DNA from: Dehalococcoidia bacterium
Lineage (GTDB): Bacteria > Chloroflexota > Dehalococcoidia > SHXV01
Assembly: GCA_009693105.1 (NCBI GenBank)
Contig: SHXV01000004.1
Span: forward strand, 1-55,231
Length of the DNA: 55,231 bases
Direction of reading: 5' to 3'
Shown: in pieces, positions 16,554-24,676 of the stretch
Numbering within the stretch: the first letter of the stretch is position 1
Layout of the letters: each line of letters begins with the position of its first letter
Position numbers and translations under genes: made by a program
Notes under the pieces: model-generated
What the model was told of the DNA's origin: nothing
Database searches by the model: none
The model's input: only the letters and a program-made list of their open reading frames with translations

Positions 16554-17459
16554 TTGGAGCAGGGAGTGAGAGCGCAGCTGCGGCTGTGGTGGGCGCTGGC
16601 GCGACCGTTCACGCTGACGGCGGCGGTGGTACCGGTACTGGTGGGGACGGCGCTGGCGGCGGAGGACGGCGAGTTCCGCTGGCTCCCCTTCCTGGCGATG
16701 CTGGTGGCATCGGCGCTGATCCAGGTGGGGACGAACATGTTCAACGAGTACTTCGACTATCGACGAGGGATCGACCACGTGAGCTCGGTGGGGATCGCGG
16801 GGGCGATCGTGACGGGGGCGATGGCGCAGGGGGTGGTGCTGGCGGGGGCGCTGGCGACGTTCGCGGTAGCGCTGTGCTGCGGCGTCTACCTGATCACGGT
16901 GGCAGGGCTGCCGATGCTGATCGGCGGCGTAGCCAGCGCGCTGGCGGCGTTCGTGTACAGCGGGGGACCGAAGGCGGTGTCATCGACACCGTTCGGTGAG
17001 GTGGAGGTGTTCGTATTCATGGGGCCGGTGATCGTGGGGCTGGCCTACTTCGCGCAGGCGGAGCGGCTGCCGTGGGACGTGGTGGTGGCTTCGCTGCCGG
17101 TGTCCTGCCTAGTGGCGGCGATCCTCCTGGCGAACAACATCCGGGACATAGAGGGGGACGCGGGAGCGGGGCGGCGGACGCTGCCGATCGCGCTGGGACG
17201 GGAGCGGGGGCTGCGGGCCTACGCGGTGCTGCTGTATGGGGCTTACGCGCTGTTGCTGGCGGCAGTGGCGCTGGGGGCCGCGCCGCCGACGGCGCTGGCG
17301 GCGGTAGTCACGCTGCCCCTGGCGCGGCGACCGCTGGGGCTGTTCCGCCGGTTCAGGAATGCGCCACAGCTGCACCCGGCGGTGAAGGCGACGGCGCTGC
17401 TGCACGCGCGCTTCGGGCTAGTGTACGCGCTGGGCATCCTGCTGGCGGGGGCTTTCTGA
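16554..17459 (+). CDS. menA: UbiA-family prenyltransferase, probably 1,4-dihydroxy-2-naphthoate polyprenyltransferase
   Basis: Attaches the polyprenyl tail to the naphthoquinone head group in menaquinone synthesis, in the membrane. The 301-residue product has about eight membrane segments and both aspartate motifs: NMFNEYFDYRRGID (~residues 62-75) and NNIRDIEGDAGAGRRT (~196-211). RPFTLTAAVVPVLVGTALA at the start is typical of MenA rather than UbiA. The TTG start at 16554 has GGGAGGG 4 bases upstream. No other men genes are in the window, so quinone type is inferred. Confidence 0.85.
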   Translation: MEQGVRAQLRLWWALARPFTLTAAVVPVLVGTALAAEDGEFRWLPFLAMLVASALIQVGTNMFNEYFDYRRGIDHVSSVGIAGAIVTGAMAQGVVLAGALATFAVALCCGVYLITVAGLPMLIGGVASALAAFVYSGGPKAVSSTPFGEVEVFVFMGPVIVGLAYFAQAERLPWDVVVASLPVSCLVAAILLANNIRDIEGDAGAGRRTLPIALGRERGLRAYAVLLYGAYALLLAAVALGAAPPTALAAVVTLPLARRPLGLFRRFRNAPQLHPAVKATALLHARFGLVYALGILLAGAF

Positions 17460-17468
17460 CAATAAGTC

Positions 17469-17508
17469 TTGACTAATATTGAACCAGCGTACAACCTTAT
17501 GACATACT
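17469..17508 (+). promoter_or_regulatory. probable promoter region of the cupredoxin gene
   Basis: Two overlapping candidates are visible: TTGACT-15-TACAAC and TTGAAC-18-CATACT. The patch is AT rich relative to its surroundings. A GGGGC/GCCCC hairpin follows in the leader. Confidence 0.45.
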
Positions 17509-17586
17509 ACCGCGGGGCAGGACCGCCCCGACATAGCACCGCCGGAGCGGGTACGCTTCGCTGAACAAACGGAGAGAGAGATTCCG

Positions 17587-18012
17587 ATGCATTCAAAGAA
17601 GTTGGCGGTGTGCCTGTTACTGACAGCGGCGTTGGCGACGACGGTGTTCGCTACCGCCTGCGGCGAAGACGCCGGCGGCGGCAAGACGGTGAGCGTGGTG
17701 TTGAGCGAGTACAAGGTCGCGCCGAGCGTGACCAGCGCGGCGGCAGGGAAGGTCACGTTCAAGGTGAGCAACAAGGGAGCCGTCGCCCACGAGCTCATCG
17801 TAATCAAGACGGATACCGCGGCGGATAACCTTCCGGTCAGCGGCTTGAAAGTGGCCGAGGACAAGGCGGGAAAGGTCATAGGCGAGATCGAGGTTGCGAA
17901 GGGCAAGAGCGAGTCGGACACGTGGGAACTGACTGCGGGCAAGTACGTGTTCATCTGCAACATCGAAGGGCATTACAAAGAAGGCATGCACGCGGCGTTC
18001 ACGGTGCAGTAG
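17587..18012 (+). CDS. exported cupredoxin (type 1 copper protein), possible lipoprotein
   Basis: A 141-residue extracytoplasmic blue-copper protein. The N-terminus MHSKKLAVCLLLTAAL is a signal peptide, and C25 in FATACGED may be a lipid anchor, although the lipobox is imperfect. The mature part is a plastocyanin-like domain with all four type 1 ligands: H68 (VAHELIV), C124, H129 and M134 (FICNIEGHYKEGMHA). It is likely an electron carrier at the outer face of the membrane. A GGAGAG SD lies before the ATG. Redox partner not identifiable here. Confidence 0.88.
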   Translation: MHSKKLAVCLLLTAALATTVFATACGEDAGGGKTVSVVLSEYKVAPSVTSAAAGKVTFKVSNKGAVAHELIVIKTDTAADNLPVSGLKVAEDKAGKVIGEIEVAKGKSESDTWELTAGKYVFICNIEGHYKEGMHAAFTVQ

Positions 18013-18089
18013 GCGGGAGCCGAGTCAGGACGCGAAGAGGTAGGTACCGTTGGGGCGACGGTGCCCCTTGTTGTGCCGAGGTTGGGGGG

Positions 18090-18308
18090 TCAACCCCCGA
18101 AGATGGGGCCGCCGCGATCGATGACGGTGCCATCGATGGCGATCACGGAGGGGCGCTCCTCACAGTAGCCGCCGTGCTCGCACTTATCGAAGACGAAGGC
18201 GCGGCGCTCCTTGTCGTACTGCACGGCCCAGGTACCGAGGGCAAGGTTATCGCCCGCCAGTTGCTCCTGCAGCACGCGCGCCAGCGCTTCCAGTTCCGCT
18301 CGCCCCAT
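18090..18308 (-). CDS. small conserved-looking hypothetical protein (72 aa)
   Basis: Family not recognised. The product MGRAELEALARVLQEQL... is a helix followed by a beta-rich half, with DKCEHGGYCEERPSV. The C-x5-C with a histidine might bind metal. I chose the ATG at 18308 because AAAGAGG lies 7 bases upstream; a GTG at 18329 would add seven residues. It is transcribed against the cupredoxin gene. A GGGGGT/ACCCCC hairpin overlaps its stop codon. Confidence 0.55.
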   Translation of the reverse strand: MGRAELEALARVLQEQLAGDNLALGTWAVQYDKERRAFVFDKCEHGGYCEERPSVIAIDGTVIDRGGPIFGG

Positions 18309-18392
18309 GATGGCACCTCTTTCGATCACTTTCCGTCATTGTAGGGGATCGGGCCGTGAGCAGCGGGCCGTGATCCTGAGGCGGACGCCTGT

Positions 18393-18398
18393 TATACT
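18393..18398 (+). promoter_or_regulatory. -10 element for the exported protein at 18429
   Basis: TATACT lies 30 bases upstream of the GTG start. No clear -35 box is seen. GGGAGG serves as SD between them. Confidence 0.5.
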
Positions 18399-18428
18399 GG
18401 GCCACAGCCTACGCCGGGAGGACGTTCC

Positions 18429-18974
18429 GTGAACCGCATCGCCTTGATCGCTTTCGTCATCGCTACGTTCTTCACTGCGACCGCGGCCTTCGCGGACGAG
18501 GTTCGCACCGCGGGACCGTACCAGGTGAGCCTGGGGTTCCGGAGCACGCCCATTTATTCCGAGGAGACGAACGGGGTGCGGGTGACGGTGGTGGACGGTC
18601 AGGGACGACCGGTGGAGGGCATCGCCGGGTCGCTCAAGGTCCTGATCGGGACGTACGGGCGGGGCCAAACGCTGGACTTCCTGCCGATGACGGATCGGCC
18701 GGGGGGGTACGAGGCGGTGTTCATCGCGCCGTCCACGGGCCCCTACACGCTGGACCTGCGGGGCGACATCCGGGGGACGGCGGTGAACGAGCACTTCGAC
18801 GCGACCTCCGGGATGCCGGGGGTGATCACCCACGGCGGGTACGATTACGGTTCCTCGGGCGCGTTCATCGCCTACGCCATCCTCATCGCCTATCTGATCG
18901 GGATCGCGGGCATCGCGGTGGTGATGTTGCGTCGCCGCCGGGCCAATCGCCAGGGAGCGGCGACCGCGCATTGA
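18429..18974 (+). CDS. exported single-pass membrane protein with FixH/YtkA-like beta domain
   Basis: A 181-residue protein with a clear signal peptide (MNRIALIAFVIATFFTATAA, cleaved near AFADE). It has an extracytoplasmic beta domain (~25-125; VRVTVVDGQGRPVEGI, GGYEAVFIAPSTGPYTLDL) and a C-terminal membrane helix (AYAILIAYLIGIAGIAVVML) ending in RRRRANR. Ig-like domains of this kind are seen in FixH/YtkA proteins linked to copper and oxidase biogenesis; the link here is tentative. GTG start with GGGAGG 7 bases upstream. The next gene starts 32 bases downstream in the same direction. Confidence 0.65.
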   Translation: MNRIALIAFVIATFFTATAAFADEVRTAGPYQVSLGFRSTPIYSEETNGVRVTVVDGQGRPVEGIAGSLKVLIGTYGRGQTLDFLPMTDRPGGYEAVFIAPSTGPYTLDLRGDIRGTAVNEHFDATSGMPGVITHGGYDYGSSGAFIAYAILIAYLIGIAGIAVVMLRRRRANRQGAATAH

Positions 18975-19006
18975 CCTGAGGCGGGCCCCGGTTCAGCATT
19001 GGGGCC

Positions 19007-20189
19007 ATGATTCACCGAACGGCCCTGTTTTCCATCGCGGCATGGGTGGGCTTCGCCGGGTTGCTCCGGCTGACGGTGCTGCCCCCTGAGGACTGCCCCC
19101 CCGTTCGACGCCGACGCGGCACGCCAATCGGGCGAGGCGGCGGCGACCTGGATCGTGCGGGCGCAGCGCGACGACGGCGCTTACGTGTACGAGTACGACA
19201 GCCGGACGAAGACGGAATCCCCCCTGTACAACGAGGTTCGGCACGCCGGGGTGACGCTGACGCTGTTCCAGGCGGCGGGACGGCTGGATGCGGACGTCCC
19301 GGCCCTGGCGGCGGGCGACCACGGGCTGGACTGGATGATCGCTCACCTGCTGCGCCGGGACGGGCGGGCCGCCCTGCTTAACCCCGCCGGCGAGCAGGCT
19401 TCGCTGGGGGCATCGGCGCTAATGACGGTGGGGCTGGCGGAGCGCCGGCTGGCCACGGGGGACCGGCGGCACGACTCGCTGATGCGGGAGTTGGGGGCGT
19501 TCATGGTGGGGCTACAGCGTCCCGACGGCCGGTTTTATGTCGCGTACGACCCATCGGCCGGGCAGCCAGTGGAGGGCACGTCCCGCTATTATCCGGGCGA
19601 GGCGCTCTGGGCGCTGACGCTGCTCTACCGCGCCTTTCCGGGTGAGGGGTGGGATCGCTCCGCGCGGGCCGCCGCCGATTCCCTGGCGACGCGTCGGGAT
19701 GAGATAGAGGATGTCCCCTTCCCTCCCCTGGCGGACCAGTGGACGGCGTACGGATTCGCGGAAATGGCGGCGGCGGGGCTGACGCTGACGGACGCGGAGG
19801 CGCTATACGCTCGGCGGCTGGCGCGGAGGTTCGGTTTCCTGGTGCGGAGCGAGTCCGGCCGCGGCGATAATCGGTTGGGGGACGCGATCCGGGGACCGGC
19901 GCCGCGCGGCGCGGGCTTGGGCACATGGATCGAGGCGCTGGCGGGATTGTGGCGGCTGGCGGAGACGGATGAGCGGCTGGCGGACCTGCGTGGCCCGATC
20001 TATGAGCGGCTGGCATGCGGAGCGGGGATCCTGGCCAGTCACCAAACGCTCGACGCCGGTGCGACGGCGCTGGAGTTCGGGGCGTGGTACCGGGATGGGG
20101 TGACGCGCATGCATGACCAGCAGCACGCGTTCTCTGCCATGCTGTACACGGCGGATGCGCTGGAGGGGCGGACGAAGCGGGAGCCGTGA
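19007..20189 (+). pseudogene. exported alpha/alpha-toroid (six-hairpin glycosidase-like) protein, frameshifted in a C7 run
   Basis: Two reading frames together make one protein. The N-terminal piece from ATG 19007 (MIHRTALFSIAAWVGFAGLL) is a signal or anchor helix. It runs to EDCPP at the seven-C tract 19096-19102. Removing one C continues as FDADAARQSGEAAATW and into the long frame to 20189. The main body (~340 residues) repeats helical hairpins with WIVRAQRDDGAYVYEYD, RYYPGEALWALTLLYRAF and DQQHAFSAMLYTADAL, typical of alpha/alpha-barrel carbohydrate-active or cyclase-like folds. This is either a sequencing slip, a pseudogene or a slippery switch. Enzymatic function not assignable. Confidence 0.7.
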
Positions 20190-20202
20190 GGGGGAGCGGG
20201 CG

Positions 20203-20754
20203 ATGCGTGATCTGATCCCGGCGTTCCTGACTTTGCTGGCGGCGGTGAGCCTTCCGAACGCGCTGGCGCGCCGGAACGCTCAGGCATCCCCGGGCAGGGC
20301 GCTGGCGGGGTGCGCCGTGGCGTTCGGGCTGCTGGCGTCAGCGATGGCGCTGCGAGGGGCGGTGATGGAGGGACTGGACGTATCGCCGGAGAGCTTCCGC
20401 ATCGCGGCGGGGGCGATCATGGGGCCGGCGGCGCTGCGGTCGTTGTGGCGTGGCGCGCGGCCGGGGCGGGGGGAGCCGCCGGGCGGGCGCTGGGCGGAGA
20501 CGCTCGTGGCGCTGGCGCTGGTCAGCCCGGCCAGTGTGGCGGCAGCGATGTCAGGGGCGGACCGCTGGGGTATGACGACGATGGCGGGCGCGGGCGCCGT
20601 GCTGGCGGTGGTGTGCGCGGCGGCGCTGACGCTGCTGCGGACGGGACCAAGCGGCCGCGGGGAGGCGATCATCGATGCGCTGGCCCGCGCGAACGGGGCG
20701 GTGCTGGCGGTAGCGGCGGTGGGGATGGTGGTGAGCGGGGTGGAGAGCGTGTGA
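20203..20754 (+). CDS. MarC-family-like integral membrane protein
   Basis: A 183-residue hydrophobic protein with six likely membrane segments. The first block FLTLLAAVSLPNAL corresponds to the MarC opening. LDVSPESFRIAAGAIMGPAAL matches the family's central FRIAGGILL segment, and the end ARANGAVLAVAAVGMVVSGV matches the last helix. The loop residues are more Gly/Pro rich than in typical MarC, so it is a divergent member. Function of MarC proteins is unknown. GGGGAG precedes the ATG. A bidirectional hairpin follows. Confidence 0.65.
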   Translation: MRDLIPAFLTLLAAVSLPNALARRNAQASPGRALAGCAVAFGLLASAMALRGAVMEGLDVSPESFRIAAGAIMGPAALRSLWRGARPGRGEPPGGRWAETLVALALVSPASVAAAMSGADRWGMTTMAGAGAVLAVVCAAALTLLRTGPSGRGEAIIDALARANGAVLAVAAVGMVVSGVESV

Positions 20755-20760
20755 CGCAGG

Positions 20761-20787
20761 AAGGCCGGACCATGATGGTCCGGCCTT
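20761..20787. terminator. bidirectional terminator between MarC-like and citrate synthase genes
   Basis: Perfect 11-bp stem AAGGCCGGACC/GGTCCGGCCTT with a 5-base loop, followed by CGTTTG. It lies between convergent genes and can serve both. Confidence 0.85.
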
Positions 20788-20810
20788 CGTTTGATCGGGA
20801 CTGACGCGGT

Positions 20811-21950
20811 TTATCGCTTCTCGATGGGGGTGACGGTGCGGGGAGCGCTGCCAGTGTATTCGGCGCGGGGGCGAATGAGCCGGTTGTGCTCGTACTGCTC
20901 CAGCATGTGAGCGGTCCAGCCGGTGATGCGGCTGACGGCGAAGACGGGGGTGAACAGCTCCGTGGCGATGTTGAGGGTGTGGTAGACCGAGGCGGTGTAG
21001 AAATCGACGTTAGGGTAGAGGCCGCGCTCCTTGAGCACCGCCTTTTCGATCTCGCGCGAGATATCGTAGGGGGCGGTGCGGCCGGTGCGTTCCCCCAGCT
21101 GCTTTGCCAGGGGGCGCAGCACGGTGGCGCGCGGGTCCTCCACCTTGTACACGCGGTGGCCGAAGCCCATGAGGCGCTCATGGCGGCCGATAGCGTCCTT
21201 GACGTACTGCTCGGCGTGGGAAGGCTCCCCGATGGACTGGAGCATGCGCATGACCTGTTCGTTGGCGCCGCCGTGGAGGGGGCCCTTGAGGGCGCCGATG
21301 GCGGAGGTGGCGCCGGAGTACATGTCGGAGAGGGTGGCCACGGTGACACGGGCAGCGAAGGTGGAGGCGTTGAATTCGTGCTCCGCCTGCATAGTAAGGG
21401 CGACATCGAGCGCGTGGGTTTCATCGGCATCGGGACGGGCGCCGCGCAGCATGTAGAGGAAGTTACCGGCGATGGTGAGGTCGTTGGCCGCCTGCACCGG
21501 CTCCAGCCCTTGGGAGATGCGGGCCCAGTTGGCGACGAGGCCGCCCATGCGGACGGTGAGGCGAATGGCGTGCTCGATGCCGGCGTCGTGGGAGCGGTCG
21601 TTGGCCGTCGGATCGTAGAGGGCGAGGGCGGAGACGGTGGAGCGCAGCACGCTCATGGGCTCGGCGTCACGGGGGAACAGTTTCATCATGGCGAAGATTT
21701 CGGCGGGGATGGCGCATTCCGTCCGGAGGCGCTGTTCCAGTTCAGCGAGCTGGGCACGGTTGGGGAGTTCGCCGTACCAGAGGAGGTAGGCTACTTCTTC
21801 AAAGGAGACGTTCCTCCCGATATCAGCGATATCATAGCCGCGATACGACAGGGTGCCCTTGTGACCATCGATAGTGCAGATGGACGACGTTGAAACGACG
21901 ACATCTTCAAGGCCCATATCGACCGGGGAAGGGGAGCTTCCACTCGACAC
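20811..21950 (-). CDS. gltA: citrate synthase (type II-like)
   Basis: Condenses oxaloacetate and acetyl-CoA at the entry of the TCA cycle. The 379-residue product has GPLHGGANEQVMRML, the catalytic histidine in GFGHRVYKVEDPRA, and the catalytic aspartate in LYPNVDFYTASVYHTL. CTIDGHKGTLSYRGYDI is typical of the N-terminal region. I chose the GTG at 21950, which has AAAGGA 8 bases upstream; an alternative ATG lies at 21917. A longer frame reaches 22049, but that overlaps the promoter. Confidence 0.94.
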   Translation of the reverse strand: MSSGSSPSPVDMGLEDVVVSTSSICTIDGHKGTLSYRGYDIADIGRNVSFEEVAYLLWYGELPNRAQLAELEQRLRTECAIPAEIFAMMKLFPRDAEPMSVLRSTVSALALYDPTANDRSHDAGIEHAIRLTVRMGGLVANWARISQGLEPVQAANDLTIAGNFLYMLRGARPDADETHALDVALTMQAEHEFNASTFAARVTVATLSDMYSGATSAIGALKGPLHGGANEQVMRMLQSIGEPSHAEQYVKDAIGRHERLMGFGHRVYKVEDPRATVLRPLAKQLGERTGRTAPYDISREIEKAVLKERGLYPNVDFYTASVYHTLNIATELFTPVFAVSRITGWTAHMLEQYEHNRLIRPRAEYTGSAPRTVTPIEKR

Positions 21951-22019
21951 GATGGCATCCTTTCCGTACGTGGCGGGAATCTCCGGGGCGCGCTGCGCAA
22001 CCGGGGCTGTACTGCCAGA

Positions 22020-22049
22020 ACTATGCCCTACCTGACCGAAAGCGGTCAA
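22020..22049 (-). promoter_or_regulatory. promoter of citrate synthase
   Basis: On the minus strand, TTGACC (22049-22044) and CATAGT (22025-22020) are 18 bases apart. A second, perfect -10 hexamer TATAAT lies further upstream at 22105-22100 without a good -35. TGACCG/CGGTCA arms form a small hairpin over the -35 region. Confidence 0.55.
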
Positions 22050-22160
22050 GCTCTAACAGGATTATCGAGCCGTACATACCCGACATGAGACCGTCGCCTA
22101 TTATACGTTGCCGGGCCACTGCGGGAAGGCTTCCGCGGGGACAGGAGGGGAATTTCCTGC

Positions 22161-22166
22161 TACTAT
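22161..22166 (+). promoter_or_regulatory. probable -10 element of transketolase
   Basis: TACTAT lies 42 bases upstream of the GTG start. The -35 region (GGGACA at 22138-22143, 17-base spacing) is weak. Confidence 0.4.
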
Positions 22167-22208
22167 AGCGGGCGTTCCCAATCAAACTACGTTCCTGGAG
22201 AGCACCGC

Positions 22209-24212
22209 GTGACTTCAGCGACATCCGAGCGCACTGAGCAGCTGGCGATCAACACGATCCGGATGCTGTCCGTGGACGCGGTGCAGCGGGCGAACTCCGG
22301 GCACCCCGGCGCGCCGATGGGCGCGGCAGCAATGGCGCACGCGCTGTGGACGCGGCACCTGCGGCACAACCCGGCGGATCCGGCGTGGCCGGATCGCGAT
22401 CGGTTCGTGCTTTCGGCGGGACACGCCTCCATGCTGCTGTACAGCCTGCTCTACCTCACCGGGTACGGGCTGACGCTGGACGACCTGAAGCAGTTTCGCC
22501 AGCTCAACAGTCGCACGCCGGGGCACCCGGAACGCGGGCTGACGCCGGGCGTGGAGACGACAACGGGCCCGCTGGGGCAGGGGCTGGGCAACGCGGTGGG
22601 GATGGCGATGGCGGAGCGGTGGCTGGGGGAGCGGTACAATCGCCCCGGCCACGCGATCATCGACCACCACACCTACGTGCTGGCGAGCGACGGCGACATG
22701 ATGGAGGGGGTAGCCTCGGAGGTGGCATCGCTGGCGGGACGGCTGGGGCTGGGCAAATTGATCGTCCTTTACGACGACAACGGGGTCACGATCGACGGCC
22801 CGACGGAGATCGCGTTCAGCGAGGACGTAGCGAAGCGGTACGAGGCCTACGGCTGGGGGACGAGCCGGGTAACGCACGGGAACGATGTGGAGGCGGTAAC
22901 GGCGGCGATCGCGGCGGCGCGGGCGGATGGGGAACGGCCATCGCTCATCTTGGTGCGCACGCACATCGGCTACGGCAGCCCGCACAAGCAGGACAGTTCG
23001 GAAGCACACGGAGCGGCGCTGGGGCCGGAGGAAGTGGCGCTGACCAAGGAGGCGCTGGGCTGGCCGGCGGAGCCGCCGTTTTACGTGCCGGAGGAGGCGC
23101 TGGCGTTCTATCGGGGGGCGCTGGAGAATGGGTTAGCGGCCCAGCGGACGTGGGAGCAGCGGCTGGCGGTGTATCGGACGGCGTTCCCCACGGAGGGGGC
23201 GGACCTAGAGCGGGCGCTACGGGGGGAGCTTCCGGCGGGGTGGGACGCCGATCTGCCGGTATACGAGAAGAGCGAGGGAGGCCTGGCGACCCGCGTGGCC
23301 TCCGGGCAGGCGCTGAACGCGCTGGCGGGGCGGGTGCCGGAGCTGGTGGGCGGCTCCGCGGACCTGGCCGCATCGACGAACACGGACCTCGCCGGGATGG
23401 GTGAATTCGGCATCGATACGGCGGGGCGCAACGTCCGGTTCGGGGTGCGGGAGCACGGGATGGCGGCCATCGCCAACGGGATGGCGGCGCATGGCGGCGT
23501 GCGGCCGTACATCTCCACGTTCCTGGTATTCTCCGATTACATGCGTCCCTCCGTCCGGCTGGCGGCGCTGATGGAGTTGCCGGTCATCTACCTCTACACG
23601 CATGACAGCGTCGGCCTGGGGGAAGACGGCCCGACGCACCAGCCGGAGGCGCACCTGGCGGCGTTGCGGGCGATCCCGAACCTGACGGTGCTGCGGCCGG
23701 CGGACGCGAACGAGACGGCGGAGGCGTGGCGCATCGCCCTGGGGACGCGGGGGCCGGTGGCGCTGGTGCTGACGCGACAGGCGCTGCCGACGCTGGACCG
23801 GGCAACGCTGGGGCCGGCGTCGGGCGTGGCGATGGGCGGCTATGTCCTGTCCGATGACAACGCACCGGAGGTCATCCTCATCGCCACGGGGTCGGAGGTG
23901 GCGCTGGCGCTGGCGGCGGCGACGCTGCTGCGCGGCGAGGGACGGCGGGTGCGGGTGGTGAACATGGCGAGCTGGGAGCTGTTCCAAGCGCAGCCACGGG
24001 AGTACCGGGAGAGCGTCCTGACCCCGGGCCTGCGGGCGCGGGTGAGCGTGGAGGCGGCGGTGACGTTCGGCTGGAGCCGGTACACGGGCGATGGCGGAGC
24101 TAGCATCGGCGTCGATCGGTTCGGCAAGTCGGCGCCGGGGGCGGACGTGATGCGCGATTTCGGGTTTACGCCGGAGCACGTGGCGGATGTCGCGCGCGGG
24201 CTGCTGGGCTGA
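22209..24212 (+). CDS. tkt: transketolase
   Basis: TPP-dependent transfer of two-carbon units in the pentose phosphate pathway. The 667-residue length is normal. Domains in order: PP domain ([42 protein letters not shown]/Mg motif [18 protein letters not shown]...[10 protein letters not shown]), Pyr domain ([35 protein letters not shown]) and C-terminal domain. GTG start at 22209 with GGAGAG upstream. It is followed within 14 bases by rpiB, a pathway partner. Confidence 0.96.
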   Translation: MTSATSERTEQLAINTIRMLSVDAVQRANSGHPGAPMGAAAMAHALWTRHLRHNPADPAWPDRDRFVLSAGHASMLLYSLLYLTGYGLTLDDLKQFRQLNSRTPGHPERGLTPGVETTTGPLGQGLGNAVGMAMAERWLGERYNRPGHAIIDHHTYVLASDGDMMEGVASEVASLAGRLGLGKLIVLYDDNGVTIDGPTEIAFSEDVAKRYEAYGWGTSRVTHGNDVEAVTAAIAAARADGERPSLILVRTHIGYGSPHKQDSSEAHGAALGPEEVALTKEALGWPAEPPFYVPEEALAFYRGALENGLAAQRTWEQRLAVYRTAFPTEGADLERALRGELPAGWDADLPVYEKSEGGLATRVASGQALNALAGRVPELVGGSADLAASTNTDLAGMGEFGIDTAGRNVRFGVREHGMAAIANGMAAHGGVRPYISTFLVFSDYMRPSVRLAALMELPVIYLYTHDSVGLGEDGPTHQPEAHLAALRAIPNLTVLRPADANETAEAWRIALGTRGPVALVLTRQALPTLDRATLGPASGVAMGGYVLSDDNAPEVILIATGSEVALALAAATLLRGEGRRVRVVNMASWELFQAQPREYRESVLTPGLRARVSVEAAVTFGWSRYTGDGGASIGVDRFGKSAPGADVMRDFGFTPEHVADVARGLLG

Positions 24213-24226
24213 GGCGGGACGAAACG

Positions 24227-24676
24227 ATGCGTATCGCGATTGGCGGCGACCACCACGGGCTGGCGTTCAAGCAGATGTTGGCGGAGTTGCTCCGGGATCG
24301 GGGGCACGAGGTCGCGGACCTCGGTTCTCACACGACGGACCCGGTGGATTACCCCGATTACGCGGCGGCGGTGGGGCGGGCCGTGAGCAAGGGGGAGGTC
24401 GACCGCGGCATCATCATTTGCGGCAGCGGGGTGGGGGCGAGCATCGCGGCGAACAAGCTGCGCGGTGTGCGGGCGGCGATCTGTCACGATACCTATTCCG
24501 CCGGCCAGGGGGTGGAGCACGACGATATGAACGTGCTCTGCCTGGGGTCCCGCGTGGTGGGGCCGGAGGTGGCGAAAGAGCTGGCGCTGGCGTTTGTGGG
24601 GGCGAGCTTCGATCCGACGGAGCGCTACGTGCGCCGACTGCGCAAGGTGGAGGCGCTGGAGGAATCCGGCGGTTAG
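24227..24676 (+). CDS. rpiB: ribose-5-phosphate isomerase B
   Basis: Interconverts ribose 5-phosphate and ribulose 5-phosphate, feeding transketolase upstream and supplying ribulose 5-phosphate for RibB. The 149-residue protein starts MRIAIGGDHHGLAFK and has the catalytic-site block GIIICGSGVGASIAANK. ARAAICHDTYSA-type (here VRAAICHDTYSA) and HDDMNVLCLGSRVVG follow. Same operon as tkt (14-base gap). Its stop overlaps the convergent VIT1-type gene by 4 bases. Confidence 0.95.
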   Translation: MRIAIGGDHHGLAFKQMLAELLRDRGHEVADLGSHTTDPVDYPDYAAAVGRAVSKGEVDRGIIICGSGVGASIAANKLRGVRAAICHDTYSAGQGVEHDDMNVLCLGSRVVGPEVAKELALAFVGASFDPTERYVRRLRKVEALEESGG

